A DNA stretch of 64,000 nt from Flavobacterium sp. KACC 22763 (GTDB taxonomy: Bacteria > Bacteroidota > Bacteroidia > Flavobacteriales > Flavobacteriaceae), in assembly GCF_028736155.1 (NCBI RefSeq), contig NZ_CP117879.1, positions 3,286,001 to 3,350,000 of the forward strand, in the 5' to 3' direction. The translations under genes and the position numbers were made by a program. Below are positions 18,904 to 26,220 of this stretch, piece after piece. Within the stretch, counting starts at the first letter, position 1. Every line of letters starts with the position of its first letter. Below the pieces are notes generated by a model, which was given only the letters and a program-made list of their open reading frames with translations, had not been told where the DNA came from and ran no database searches.

Positions 18904-18937
18904 AAAAAACCTCGAAATTCATATTTCGAGGTTTTTT
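18904..18937 (+). terminator. Terminator of the transketolase operon
   Basis: AAAACCTCGAAAT-tca-ATTTCGAGGTTTT is a near-perfect stem ending in a T run, about 25 bases after the stop. Confidence 0.9.
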
Positions 18938-18998
18938 ATTGGCCTGCCTTTTCTTAAAAACTGACAGATCAAAAATCTGGGTTTTCTCATAAAAAAAA

Positions 18999-19029
18999 AA
19001 GCCTCAAAATTTACATTTCGAGGCTTCAT
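18999..19029 (-). terminator. Terminator of the FKBP lipoprotein gene
   Basis: On the minus strand GCCTCGAAAT-gtaa-ATTTTGAGGC is followed by ten T residues. Its stem is nearly the same sequence as the transketolase terminator 90 bases away. Confidence 0.85.
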
Positions 19030-19046
19030 TTTATAATATTAAAAAA

Positions 19047-20216
19047 TTATTTCTTTTGATAAGGATACGTTTTATCAAGATGAATTCTTAATCGTCCTGA
19101 TGCCGTATAATCTTCCGGAACAAATTTACGAGGATTGTCAATTGACTCAGGTTTAGCAGGATCAGTAAGCTCTCCAGTTGGCCTTCTAGGAATTCCTCTT
19201 GGCTCTGTTTCATCAACATTTGGCGTATTAGTATCATCAGTCATTGGATCCCAAGGATAATAATTTCTTATTCCAAAATAAAAAGATGTCCCATCTAATG
19301 TCCCCCAACCTATCTGATCAGTAGGCTTTGCAAGTTCAAATCTAGTTGTATAACCATCTCCGTCGTCGTCAAAATCTAAAAAGTCAGGAATTCCATCTTT
19401 ATCAGTATCTTCTATTTTATCATCTGACAAAGTAGGATATCTTGCAGTATCTCTCGGATCATAAAGATAACCATCACCATTAAGATCTTCCAAATAACTT
19501 GACACACCATCACCTACTTTTGTTTGTGTAGAAGCGTTGTACTCAAGATCAGATCGTTTTAAAGCTAATAATTTAAAGCTAAACACTAAAGGAGCATATT
19601 GAGGAATACCTGCTGGAGGATTTCCATAATATGCCAATCCTGAAGGCAAAAACATTACTCCAGCACCATAGCCATCATATGTAAAACTTCCATCAGTACC
19701 AGCTGGATTACGAGTTCCTACTCTAAATTGTGGCATAATCTCAGGCCAACCATCTATAATAGGTCTTGTAACATAAATATCTAAGTTAAAATCACGCTCA
19801 ACCCCATAAGAACTATCAAACTGCTTATTATCTAAAAATGTTCCTGTGTATGAAACAGTAATCTCATCAAAATTACATGGTCTCTCGCCAACACCTTCTC
19901 TAAAACTTAGATAATAAACTTTATAATCAACACCACGACTAGAAACAGATCTAATCCTCAAAGGATACTCTTGCTGTTCCCAAATAGAAGTCTGTGTTCC
20001 TCCTGCTGGAATCTTTGCTATTGTAACATCATAATTCTCTGTTACCGTAATATAATTAGTCTTTAAATATTTTTCAATTGAATCATTATCTGCTTTATAC
20101 TGCTCTGAATAATCCCTTAAAGGAACCACTACCACCTCATCGTCATCCTTTTTACTACAAGAAGCGATAGCTAGACCAGCTAGTAATAAAACAAAATAAT
20201 ATTTAAATTTATTCAT
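19047..20216 (-). CDS. FKBP-type peptidyl-prolyl isomerase lipoprotein with Ca-binding-like repeats
   Basis: 389 residues from the Met of MNKFKYYFVLLLAGLAIASC, a lipoprotein signal peptide; an in-frame ATG three codons upstream is less likely. An FKBP-like domain spans about 115-230 (EITVSYTGTFLDNKQFDSSYG ... FLPSGLAYYG ... LVFSFKLLAL). After it come Asp-rich repeats (DLNGDGYLYDPRD, DTDKDGIPDFLDFDDDGDG) like thrombospondin type 3 calcium sites. It probably acts as an envelope-attached foldase. It is divergent from the S4 protein gene. Confidence 0.88.
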   Translation of the reverse strand: MNKFKYYFVLLLAGLAIASCSKKDDDEVVVVPLRDYSEQYKADNDSIEKYLKTNYITVTENYDVTIAKIPAGGTQTSIWEQQEYPLRIRSVSSRGVDYKVYYLSFREGVGERPCNFDEITVSYTGTFLDNKQFDSSYGVERDFNLDIYVTRPIIDGWPEIMPQFRVGTRNPAGTDGSFTYDGYGAGVMFLPSGLAYYGNPPAGIPQYAPLVFSFKLLALKRSDLEYNASTQTKVGDGVSSYLEDLNGDGYLYDPRDTARYPTLSDDKIEDTDKDGIPDFLDFDDDGDGYTTRFELAKPTDQIGWGTLDGTSFYFGIRNYYPWDPMTDDTNTPNVDETEPRGIPRRPTGELTDPAKPESIDNPRKFVPEDYTASGRLRIHLDKTYPYQKK

Positions 20217-20256
20217 TATTATCATTTTTTTAGGTGCGCAAGATACAATATTGATT

Positions 20257-20264
20257 TATTTTTG
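20257..20264 (+). promoter_or_regulatory. -7 element of the S4-protein gene
   Basis: TATTTTTG matches TAnnTTTG, 32 bases upstream of the chosen ATG at 20296. That supports the later start over an in-frame ATG at 20251, which would lie upstream of the promoter. Confidence 0.5.
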
Positions 20265-20295
20265 TAAAGAATTTAACTTGGATTTTAGAAAAATT

Positions 20296-20697
20296 ATGAG
20301 AATAGATAAATACTTGTGGTGTGTTCGTTATTACAAGACCAGAAACATGGTTACTGAAGCTTGCAAAAAGAATCAGATCACTGTAAATGGACAGATTGCA
20401 AAACCTTCAAAAGAAGTTTTTCCTACAGACCGAATTACCTTTAGAAAAGATCAAATTACACAAATTATAACGGTTTTAGATATTCCGCAAAGTCGTGTTG
20501 GAGCAAAATTGGTAGATATTTATCGAAAAAATGAAACTCCGCCAGAAGCTTATGCACATTTAGAGTTATTAAAACTTTCCAAAGAACATTACAGAAGAAG
20601 TGGCACCGGGCGTCCAACTAAAAAAGACCGAAGAGACATTGATGATTACGGAGACGAAATTTACGATGACGAAGAAGAGGAAACTGAAACCGAATAA
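20296..20697 (+). CDS. S4-domain RNA-binding protein (HslR/Hsp15-like)
   Basis: 133 residues. An N-terminal S4 fold (MRIDKYLWCVRYYKTRNMVTEACKK ... VNGQIAKPSKEV) is followed by a basic segment and an acidic tail (DDEEEETETE). In E. coli Hsp15 binds free 50S subunits carrying nascent chains after heat stress. The start at 20296 is chosen because S4 proteins of this family begin MRIDKYLW. Confidence 0.88.
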   Translation: MRIDKYLWCVRYYKTRNMVTEACKKNQITVNGQIAKPSKEVFPTDRITFRKDQITQIITVLDIPQSRVGAKLVDIYRKNETPPEAYAHLELLKLSKEHYRRSGTGRPTKKDRRDIDDYGDEIYDDEEEETETE

Positions 20698-20699
20698 AT

Positions 20700-20795
20700 C
20701 TAAATTTCATTAAATTCCAAATTTCAAAAAACAATCAAATTCCAAACAGAAAAACAAAACAAGCTTCCCTTAAAAATTGGAATTTGGTTTTTCTA
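20700..20795. repeat. AATTCCAAATT-family inverted-repeat spacer
   Basis: CAAATTCCAA and TTGGAATTTG lie in inverted orientation about 35 bases apart between the S4 and phosphoribosyltransferase genes. The same word family recurs at 31226-31269 and 54587-54715. Confidence 0.6.
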
Positions 20796-20836
20796 TATTG
20801 GATTTTAAATTAATTATCTTAGCAAAAAATTATATT

Positions 20837-21337
20837 ATGAGTAGCAATATTATCCTAACACATCAGGAAATCGAACATAAAATAAAACGTATCGCTTATC
20901 AAATTTACGAGACTTTTGTAGACGAAGATGAAGTTGTTATTGCCGGAATTGCCTCTAACGGATTTGTTTTTGCCGAAAAAGTCGCTTCGGCACTCAGCAG
21001 CATTTCAACCTTAAAGGTTTCTATCTGCGAAGTCAAAATCAATAAACAAAATCCGCAAGAAGCGATACAAACTTCATTAAGTACGGAACAATATAAAAAT
21101 AAAGGATTGGTTCTGGTTGACGATGTGTTAAACTCGGGCACTACATTAATATATGCTGTTCGTCATTTCTTAGACGTTCCGCTTAAAAAATTCAAAACAG
21201 CAGTACTTGTTGACCGAAACCATAAAAAATATCCTGTAAAGGCAGATTTCAAAGGAATTTCACTTTCAACTTCTTTATTAGAGCATGTTCAAGTAGTTTT
21301 CAATTCAGAAAACGGCGATTACGCTTCTTTAAGCTAA
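20837..21337 (+). CDS. Phosphoribosyltransferase-family protein
   Basis: 166 residues from the Met of MSSNIILTHQEIEHKIKR. The PRPP-binding loop GLVLVDDVLNSGTTLIYA is a textbook type I signature. It resembles PyrR/hypoxanthine-type phosphoribosyltransferases, but I cannot assign the base. The ATG at 20777 would put the start in repeat DNA, so the later one is preferred. Its 3' end overlaps aroK, in convergent orientation, by nine bases. Confidence 0.85.
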   Translation: MSSNIILTHQEIEHKIKRIAYQIYETFVDEDEVVIAGIASNGFVFAEKVASALSSISTLKVSICEVKINKQNPQEAIQTSLSTEQYKNKGLVLVDDVLNSGTTLIYAVRHFLDVPLKKFKTAVLVDRNHKKYPVKADFKGISLSTSLLEHVQVVFNSENGDYASLS

Positions 21338-21847
21338 TATTTCTAAAATATCCTGAACCGTTTCTTCGACAGATTTATCATCTACCGAAACTTTATGTTT
21401 TGCTTGATTGTAATAATAACTTCTGTCGAATAAATGTTTCGCGATAAATTCTTTCATTTCCTCTTCATTCATATTAGCAATCAAAGGACGTTTGCTTTTA
21501 TTATGCACCAATCTATTATATAAAGTATCAATAGATGCTTTTAAATATATAGAAACAACATCATCTCCTTTTAATAATTCATGATTATTGGCATAACATG
21601 GAGTTCCTCCACCTAATCCGATAATATTATTATCGGGAGATTGCAGCAATTCGACAAACATTTCGTGTTCTAATTTTCTAAAATACACTTCTCCGTGCTT
21701 CTCAAAAATCTCATTTATGGATAAATTTGCTCTTTCTTCGATACATTTATCCAAATCTAAGAACGGAATATTTGTAATTTTTGACAAATTTTGGGCAATT
21801 GTTGACTTTCCGCAACCCATGTAACCTAACAGTACAATTTTTTTCAT
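21329..21847 (-). CDS. aroK: Shikimate kinase
   Basis: 172 residues. Walker A is LLGYMGCGKSTIAQNL, the shikimate-binding DLDKCIEE and FRKLE motifs follow, and GLGGGTPCY plus KRPLI complete the pattern. It phosphorylates the 3-hydroxyl of shikimate in the chorismate pathway. It is divergent from the tRNA-Lys promoter region. Confidence 0.95.
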   Translation of the reverse strand: MKKIVLLGYMGCGKSTIAQNLSKITNIPFLDLDKCIEERANLSINEIFEKHGEVYFRKLEHEMFVELLQSPDNNIIGLGGGTPCYANNHELLKGDDVVSIYLKASIDTLYNRLVHNKSKRPLIANMNEEEMKEFIAKHLFDRSYYYNQAKHKVSVDDKSVEETVQDILEILA

Positions 21848-21918
21848 ATTAATAAAACCTTATAAACTAAGCAATTGGAGATTTTTCCAAAAAAAAGACA
21901 AATTTATGATAAAATAGC

Positions 21919-21950
21919 TTGGAAACTTCAAAAAAAACTCCTTATATTTG
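21919..21950 (+). promoter_or_regulatory. Promoter of the first tRNA-Lys gene
   Basis: TTG at 21919-21921 and a perfect TATATTTG -7 element at 21943-21950 are separated by 21 bases. The tRNA begins 23 bases after the -7 element. The third tRNA-Lys copy has the same arrangement. Confidence 0.8.
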
Positions 21951-21973
21951 CACCCGCATTCAAGAAATTAAAT

Positions 21974-22046
21974 GACTCGATAGCTCAGTCGGTAGAGCAC
22001 ATCACTTTTAATGATGGGGTCCTGGGTTCGAGCCCCAGTCGGGTCA
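21974..22046 (+). tRNA. tRNA-Lys (anticodon TTT), copy 1
   Basis: 73 nt, full cloverleaf. The acceptor GACTCGA/TCGGGTC pairs with one G-U, the anticodon loop is CTTTTAA and the T loop TTCGAGC. CCA is not encoded. Confidence 0.97.
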
Positions 22047-22086
22047 CAAATTTTGTGATTAACAAATTAAATTTCTTGAAAGCAAT

Positions 22087-22159
22087 GACTCGATAGCTCA
22101 GTCGGTAGAGCACATCACTTTTAATGATGGGGTCCTGGGTTCGAGCCCCAGTCGGGTCA
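22087..22159 (+). tRNA. tRNA-Lys (anticodon TTT), copy 2
   Basis: Identical to copy 1 over all 73 bases and 40 bases downstream of it, so the two are probably one transcript processed into two tRNAs. Confidence 0.97.
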
Positions 22160-22160
22160 C

Positions 22161-22195
22161 AAAGGTCGGGTAATTTATTTTACTCGACCTTTTTT
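22161..22195 (+). terminator. Terminator after tRNA-Lys copy 2
   Basis: AAAGGTCGGGTAA pairs with TTACTCGACCTTT (one G-U) around a short loop, followed by a T run. It is eight bases before tRNA-Leu, so tRNA-Leu relies on read-through or a promoter not seen. Confidence 0.75.
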
Positions 22196-22202
22196 CTTTT
22201 TA

Positions 22203-22285
22203 GGCCATGTGGAGAAACGGTAGACTCGCCATCTTGAGGGGGTGGTGCTCGCAAGGGCGTGAGGGTTCAAATCCCTCCATGGTCA
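22203..22285 (+). tRNA. tRNA-Leu (anticodon GAG)
   Basis: 83 nt with the long variable arm of leucine tRNAs. Acceptor GGCCATG/CATGGTC, anticodon stem CCATC/GGTGG with loop TTGAGGG, variable stem around GCAA, T stem GAGGG/CCCTC. CCA is not encoded. Confidence 0.95.
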
Positions 22286-22287
22286 CT

Positions 22288-22323
22288 AAAAAAGCCTATT
22301 TCGTTCTGAAATAGGCTTTTTTA
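22288..22323 (+). terminator. Terminator after tRNA-Leu
   Basis: AAAAAGCCTATTTC and GAAATAGGCTTTTT form a strong stem with loop GTTCT and a T tail. Confidence 0.88.
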
Positions 22324-22393
22324 TTTTACTTCATTCTTATTGCATTAATTACTATTAAAGCCTGATTAAAAAATTTAAATAACCATAAACGCT

Positions 22394-23152
22394 TTAATAG
22401 ATTATTTCCCTATAATACACGTCTGGATTTTCTTTTCTATCACTTTTTTTAACTATCCAATTGCCATGCTTATCCCTTTTATATGAATAATTAGTTTCAT
22501 CCAAACCATTAGACTTACTTGAAGCAATTCTTTCTACATCTGCATTCTTTAAGCTATCTACATTATATTGTTTATTGAAGTATTCTTTTCGCCATACAGT
22601 CACTTTATTATTGCTATTATAATTGGAAACTTCAAGAATACGATTTTCATTAATGACTACTGTTCCACCTTTTTGAATCTCTTTCCAAGTACTGTTAGTT
22701 ACTTTTTTTACAACATTCCCCATTTCATCATATTTCTTAAGACAACCAAAGTAAACTGTATCCGATTTAACTTTCCTTAAATCATCAACCAATCTATTAT
22801 CAACCTTATCTTTAAAATAAATAAACTTTTGCACAAATTTTTCCCCAAGAAAGTTTTCGCTTGAATTTATTACTAATTGATTATTTTTAAACTTATAAAT
22901 ATGACAATTGGCATCTACTTTTATAGAATCAGATCCAACAATTTGATAACAAGTTTCATTAATACCTTTCGGATTACCATACAAAGTATCCCCTTGAAAA
23001 ATCAACATTTTGGGTTCATCATAAACTTTCCCAACAATTAATGAATCTAAAGAATTATCAAATTTTTCAAGCGCAACATATATTTCTTTTTTTGAGTTTT
23101 GACAACTAACCAAACTTACTGCAAAAATTAGAGGCATTAAGATTCTATTCAT
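22394..23152 (-). CDS. Hypothetical lipoprotein with repeated YxYDxxGN-like motifs
   Basis: 252 residues with a lipoprotein signal (MNRILMPLIFAVSLVSC). Sequence words such as KYDEMGNVVKK and YSYKRDKHGNWIVKK resemble short beta-hairpin repeats seen in surface or RHS-like proteins, but no family is assigned. It sits between tRNA-Leu and the third tRNA-Lys on the opposite strand, a position typical of inserted accessory genes. Confidence 0.65.
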   Translation of the reverse strand: MNRILMPLIFAVSLVSCQNSKKEIYVALEKFDNSLDSLIVGKVYDEPKMLIFQGDTLYGNPKGINETCYQIVGSDSIKVDANCHIYKFKNNQLVINSSENFLGEKFVQKFIYFKDKVDNRLVDDLRKVKSDTVYFGCLKKYDEMGNVVKKVTNSTWKEIQKGGTVVINENRILEVSNYNSNNKVTVWRKEYFNKQYNVDSLKNADVERIASSKSNGLDETNYSYKRDKHGNWIVKKSDRKENPDVYYREIIY

Positions 23153-23451
23153 TCGATGACTAATATTATAAAATTCACATTACTTACATAACCTTCAATT
23201 CTTCTCTATTTCGAAAAGAAAAAGGACACAATTTATATAGCTAATATAAAACTATTTTTGAGGTAAAATAATTTCCGTCTCCTTAATCAGTGAGTTTAAA
23301 AAATATCCCGCAAATTAAATAACCCCAAGTCTTTCTAAAACATTTCTTTTTCATTATTGAAGTCTTTACAAAATATAAAAACATATTTCACTACAAAACA
23401 AGCACTTAAAACAATAATTAAATTTTATTCAAAAATTCATTAAAAAAAGGC
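23153..23451. other. Intergenic stretch with no recognised content
   Basis: About 300 bases between the hypothetical lipoprotein and the third tRNA-Lys promoter. The sequence is very AT-rich; I see no ORF with coding character, no stable hairpin and no repeat shared with the rest of the window. Confidence 0.5.
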
Positions 23452-23481
23452 TTGTTAAGCTAAATAAAGTACTTATATTTG
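23452..23481 (+). promoter_or_regulatory. Promoter of the third tRNA-Lys gene
   Basis: TTG at 23452-23454 and TATATTTG at 23474-23481, 19 bases apart, fit the Bacteroidota sigma factor consensus. The sequence around the -7 element (ACTTATATTTGCACCC) nearly repeats that of copy 1. Confidence 0.82.
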
Positions 23482-23502
23482 CACCCTCATTGAAGAAATG
23501 AA

Positions 23503-23575
23503 GACTCGATAGCTCAGTCGGTAGAGCACATCACTTTTAATGATGGGGTCCTGGGTTCGAGCCCCAGTCGGGTCA
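23503..23575 (+). tRNA. tRNA-Lys (anticodon TTT), copy 3
   Basis: Identical to copies 1 and 2 over 73 bases, with its own promoter and terminator. Confidence 0.97.
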
Positions 23576-23577
23576 CA

Positions 23578-23611
23578 AAAGGTCAAGTAATTATTTTACT
23601 TGGCCTTTTTT
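23578..23611 (+). terminator. Terminator after tRNA-Lys copy 3
   Basis: AAAGGTCAAGTAA pairs with TTACTTGGCCTTT (one G-U), then a T run. The stem resembles the terminator of copy 2, with paired changes. It may also serve the convergent gene ending at 23627. Confidence 0.78.
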
Positions 23612-23626
23612 GTTTTTAGAGCAATT

Positions 23627-24397
23627 CTACTTATAGTTAATAATGCACGAAAGTGCCAATGCTTCCAAATCTAAATCAATTGCAAGAATAGGCTTCTTAA
23701 TACTATTCAATATTGACTCCTTCATATTACTCCCTGAAATAACGCCAAGATTATTTTCAATTGCAATTTCTATAAATTTCAAAAATTCCTGAAAATAGTC
23801 TTCAGAATCAGCATCCGTCGAAAATAAACTTTCTTTATCCATCCACAAAAGCTGCAAATCGTCATTAGTAACCCAATTTACTATTCCCGAATTATACGGA
23901 AAAACGCTTCCGTATTCCTGATCTGTAATTCTTGTAATAATTTCTGCTGCTGCCGACTTTGGTCTCGCATTAACACGACTTCTAAAAATATTTCGCCCTA
24001 AAATCAAATGCGGATTAAAACTAGCACATTCAGAAAAAATCAGCAACGGTAAAATCTCAGTTAAGTCATCAATCACCTGACTATTTTGTTCTTTAAACTC
24101 TTTTTCATCTTTACGAATTGCATGTAAAGCTTCTAAATATTGTTCGCCTGGTTTTTTCTCCCTAGATATAAGAGCATACAAATCCTGATGCACTTTAAAA
24201 TCTTTGTCAAAAAAATGACAAAATTTTAAAATCGCATCAATTCTTTCTTTAGAATTCCTGTTGTCCCACAAAATATTGTTTCCTAATTTTGATTCAAAAT
24301 GCTTTTTTAACAGCTCCCCTTTCCCTAATAAATCAGGAACAACTTTTGTGTAAAAGGTTTTATCATCAAAAAAATGCAGTGTATTCCAATCGCTCAT
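23627..24397 (-). CDS. Conserved hypothetical cytoplasmic protein
   Basis: 256 residues with no signal peptide and no recognised motif. It begins MSDWNTLHFFDDKTFYTKVV, is rich in helices, and has a middle segment LTEILPLLIFSECASFNPHLILGRN. Codon use looks like its neighbours. It converges on the third tRNA-Lys terminator. I cannot assign a function. Confidence 0.65.
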   Translation of the reverse strand: MSDWNTLHFFDDKTFYTKVVPDLLGKGELLKKHFESKLGNNILWDNRNSKERIDAILKFCHFFDKDFKVHQDLYALISREKKPGEQYLEALHAIRKDEKEFKEQNSQVIDDLTEILPLLIFSECASFNPHLILGRNIFRSRVNARPKSAAAEIITRITDQEYGSVFPYNSGIVNWVTNDDLQLLWMDKESLFSTDADSEDYFQEFLKFIEIAIENNLGVISGSNMKESILNSIKKPILAIDLDLEALALSCIINYK

Positions 24398-24569
24398 TTT
24401 ATATTTCTTTAATTACGAATGTATTAATAATTTACTTTTCCCAATTATTCCTTTTTTAATAAATACTTAAATTTTCTAACCAATATTTAAAAAAGAAATC
24501 CTCTTACAAAATAAAAACTTTCTTAAATTCGTTGACAAATAATAAAATCACTAATCCCAAATTAGTTTT

Positions 24570-25070
24570 ATGAAAAACCTACTATTAGCATCATTTATGA
24601 TGATTACATGCTCTATCTGGGCACAATCTGCAACTGGCTATTTTGACAAAGCCATGAAAAAAGCTGAAGCTGGCAACACAAAAGGCGCAATCGCCGATTA
24701 CACCAAAGCCATCAGCATGAATTCTAAATTTGTCGAAGCTTATCAGAATCGCGGTGTCGCAAAATTCAAACTAAATGATTTAAAAGGCGCTCAAGCCGAC
24801 TTTAGCAAAACAATCGAGTTGGACAGCATGAATGCCGACGCTTTTACAGGCAGAGCCAATGTGAATTACAAATTACAAAACTATCAAGGGACTATCGATG
24901 ATTGTACAGCTTCTTTAGGTTTAAATCCGAAAGATTACATTGCCTACAATCTAAGAGGTTTGGCTTACAACAAAATTGGCGATAAGAAAAACTCTTGCAA
25001 AGATTTCAGCAAAGCAATTGAGCTTGGAAGTCAGAGCGCTATAAAAAACAAAGCTACTTTTTGTAAATAA
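24570..25070 (+). CDS. Periplasmic TPR-repeat protein
   Basis: 166 residues with a signal peptide (MKNLLLASFMMITCSIWAQ) followed by about four TPR units carrying the usual G-Y-N-G pattern (GNTKGAIADYTKAISMN, DYIAYNLRGLAYNKIGD). TPRs mediate protein contacts; the partner is unknown. It is followed by a strong terminator and is a single-gene transcript. Confidence 0.85.
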   Translation: MKNLLLASFMMITCSIWAQSATGYFDKAMKKAEAGNTKGAIADYTKAISMNSKFVEAYQNRGVAKFKLNDLKGAQADFSKTIELDSMNADAFTGRANVNYKLQNYQGTIDDCTASLGLNPKDYIAYNLRGLAYNKIGDKKNSCKDFSKAIELGSQSAIKNKATFCK

Positions 25071-25088
25071 CAACAGCCTAAAAATTAA

Positions 25089-25128
25089 AAACGGACTGCA
25101 TATCAAAAATATGCAGTCCGTTTTTTTT
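25089..25128 (+). terminator. Terminator of the TPR gene
   Basis: ACGGACTGCATAT and ATATGCAGTCCGT form a perfect 13-bp stem with a five-base loop and an eight-T tail. Confidence 0.93.
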
Positions 25129-25158
25129 ATCAAAGTAATATATTTCTTAAAAATTATA

Positions 25159-25262
25159 TACCTGATTATAGGTAAAAAATATATTTTGAATACCTAAACC
25201 TCTAATCCTCTATCTTTTTAATGTAGTTTTAAGGCCGAATCTAAGATTTTATTTTACATTTG
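25159..25262 (+). promoter_or_regulatory. carH upstream region: three TACCT half-sites and a -7 element
   Basis: TACCT (25159), AGGTA (25170, inverted) and TACCT (25191) lie within 37 bases; the first two form TACCT-gattat-AGGTA. TACATTTG at 25255-25262 matches the -7 consensus, 18 bases before the ATG. The half-sites are candidates for an autoregulatory or other operator. Confidence 0.4.
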
Positions 25263-25280
25263 TTGACTTAATCGCGAAAA

Positions 25281-26180
25281 ATGATAAACAATATTAAAAC
25301 TGTTTTCAGCATTAAAGATCTTGAGAACTTATCTGGAATAAAAGCGCATACCATACGCATCTGGGAAAAGAGATACAACATCCTTGAACCTATGCGAACT
25401 GATACTAATATTAGATTTTACAATCTTCACAATCTGCAGAAACTTTTAAATATAACGTTACTGCATGAATACGGTTATAAGATTTCCAAAATTGCAACAT
25501 ACCCTGAAGAAAAGATACCACAACTGGTACGCGAAATAATCTCGAAGAAAAACTCTCAAAACTACGCCATTACATCTTTTAAAATGGCAATGATGAACTT
25601 TGATCAAGAGTTATTCTTTAATACATTCGATTGGCTAATTACCGAAAAAACGTTTAAAGAAGTTTTTAAAGAACATTTTTTACCTCTTTTAAAAGAGCTT
25701 GGATTATTATGGCAATCTGAAACCATCACTCCTGCAAATGAACATTTCATGAGCCATTTGATCAAGCAGAAAATCTTAATTTACACAGAAAGTCTTCAAA
25801 TAAGAAAACCCATAAAAACTGATCGAATTTTTGTTTTATCACTTCCGTTAAACGAAATTCACCAGATCGGATTATTGTATCTGCAATACGAAATTCTTGA
25901 TAAAGGCTACAAAACCATTTATCTTGGAGAAAGCATGCCAATTGAAAACCTACAAGATTTAACCAAACATTTTGAGAACATTACGTTTATTTCTTTCATG
26001 ACTGTCCAACCTGACAGAAGTGTAATTAATCAGTATGTAAAATCTATGGGACAGAAATTGCTGCAGGAAAATAACGAAATCTGGCTTATGGGTAAAATGG
26101 TAGAACATATCGACCAAAAAATCATTACAGACAGAATTCGCATTTTTGATTCTATGGAAGAAACTATTAACATGCTTTAA
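25281..26180 (+). CDS. carH: MerR-family B12-dependent photoreceptor repressor, CarH/LitR type
   Basis: 299 residues. An N-terminal MerR winged helix (TVFSIKDLENLSGIKAHTIRIWEKRY) is followed by a four-helix bundle with W-x9-EH (WQSETITPANEH) and a Rossmann B12 domain carrying ExHxxG (NEIHQIG). Both are the cobalamin-contacting signatures of CarH. In characterised CarH proteins, adenosylcobalamin drives tetramer formation and operator binding in the dark, and light breaks the Co-C bond and releases DNA. The next genes are crtI and crtB, a photolyase lies nearby and B12 salvage genes are 24 kb away. Lower-ligand His presence argues for a light-sensing rather than B12-free paralogue. Confidence 0.9.
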   Translation: MINNIKTVFSIKDLENLSGIKAHTIRIWEKRYNILEPMRTDTNIRFYNLHNLQKLLNITLLHEYGYKISKIATYPEEKIPQLVREIISKKNSQNYAITSFKMAMMNFDQELFFNTFDWLITEKTFKEVFKEHFLPLLKELGLLWQSETITPANEHFMSHLIKQKILIYTESLQIRKPIKTDRIFVLSLPLNEIHQIGLLYLQYEILDKGYKTIYLGESMPIENLQDLTKHFENITFISFMTVQPDRSVINQYVKSMGQKLLQENNEIWLMGKMVEHIDQKIITDRIRIFDSMEETINML

Positions 26181-26186
26181 TTTAGT

Positions 26187-26220
26187 TTTGTTTAAGTTTT
26201 TCTTATATTTGTTAAACAAA
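26187..26220 (+). promoter_or_regulatory. crtI operator/promoter: 9-bp inverted repeat spanning the -7 element
   Basis: TTTGTTTAA (26187-26195) and TTAAACAAA (26212-26220) are perfect reverse complements 16 bases apart. The spacer ends with the -7 element TATATTTG (26204-26211), and the right arm includes the A of the crtI ATG. No -33 TTTG occurs at 19-21 bases. The same repeat and spacing recurs at 33292 and 53546. Confidence 0.75.
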
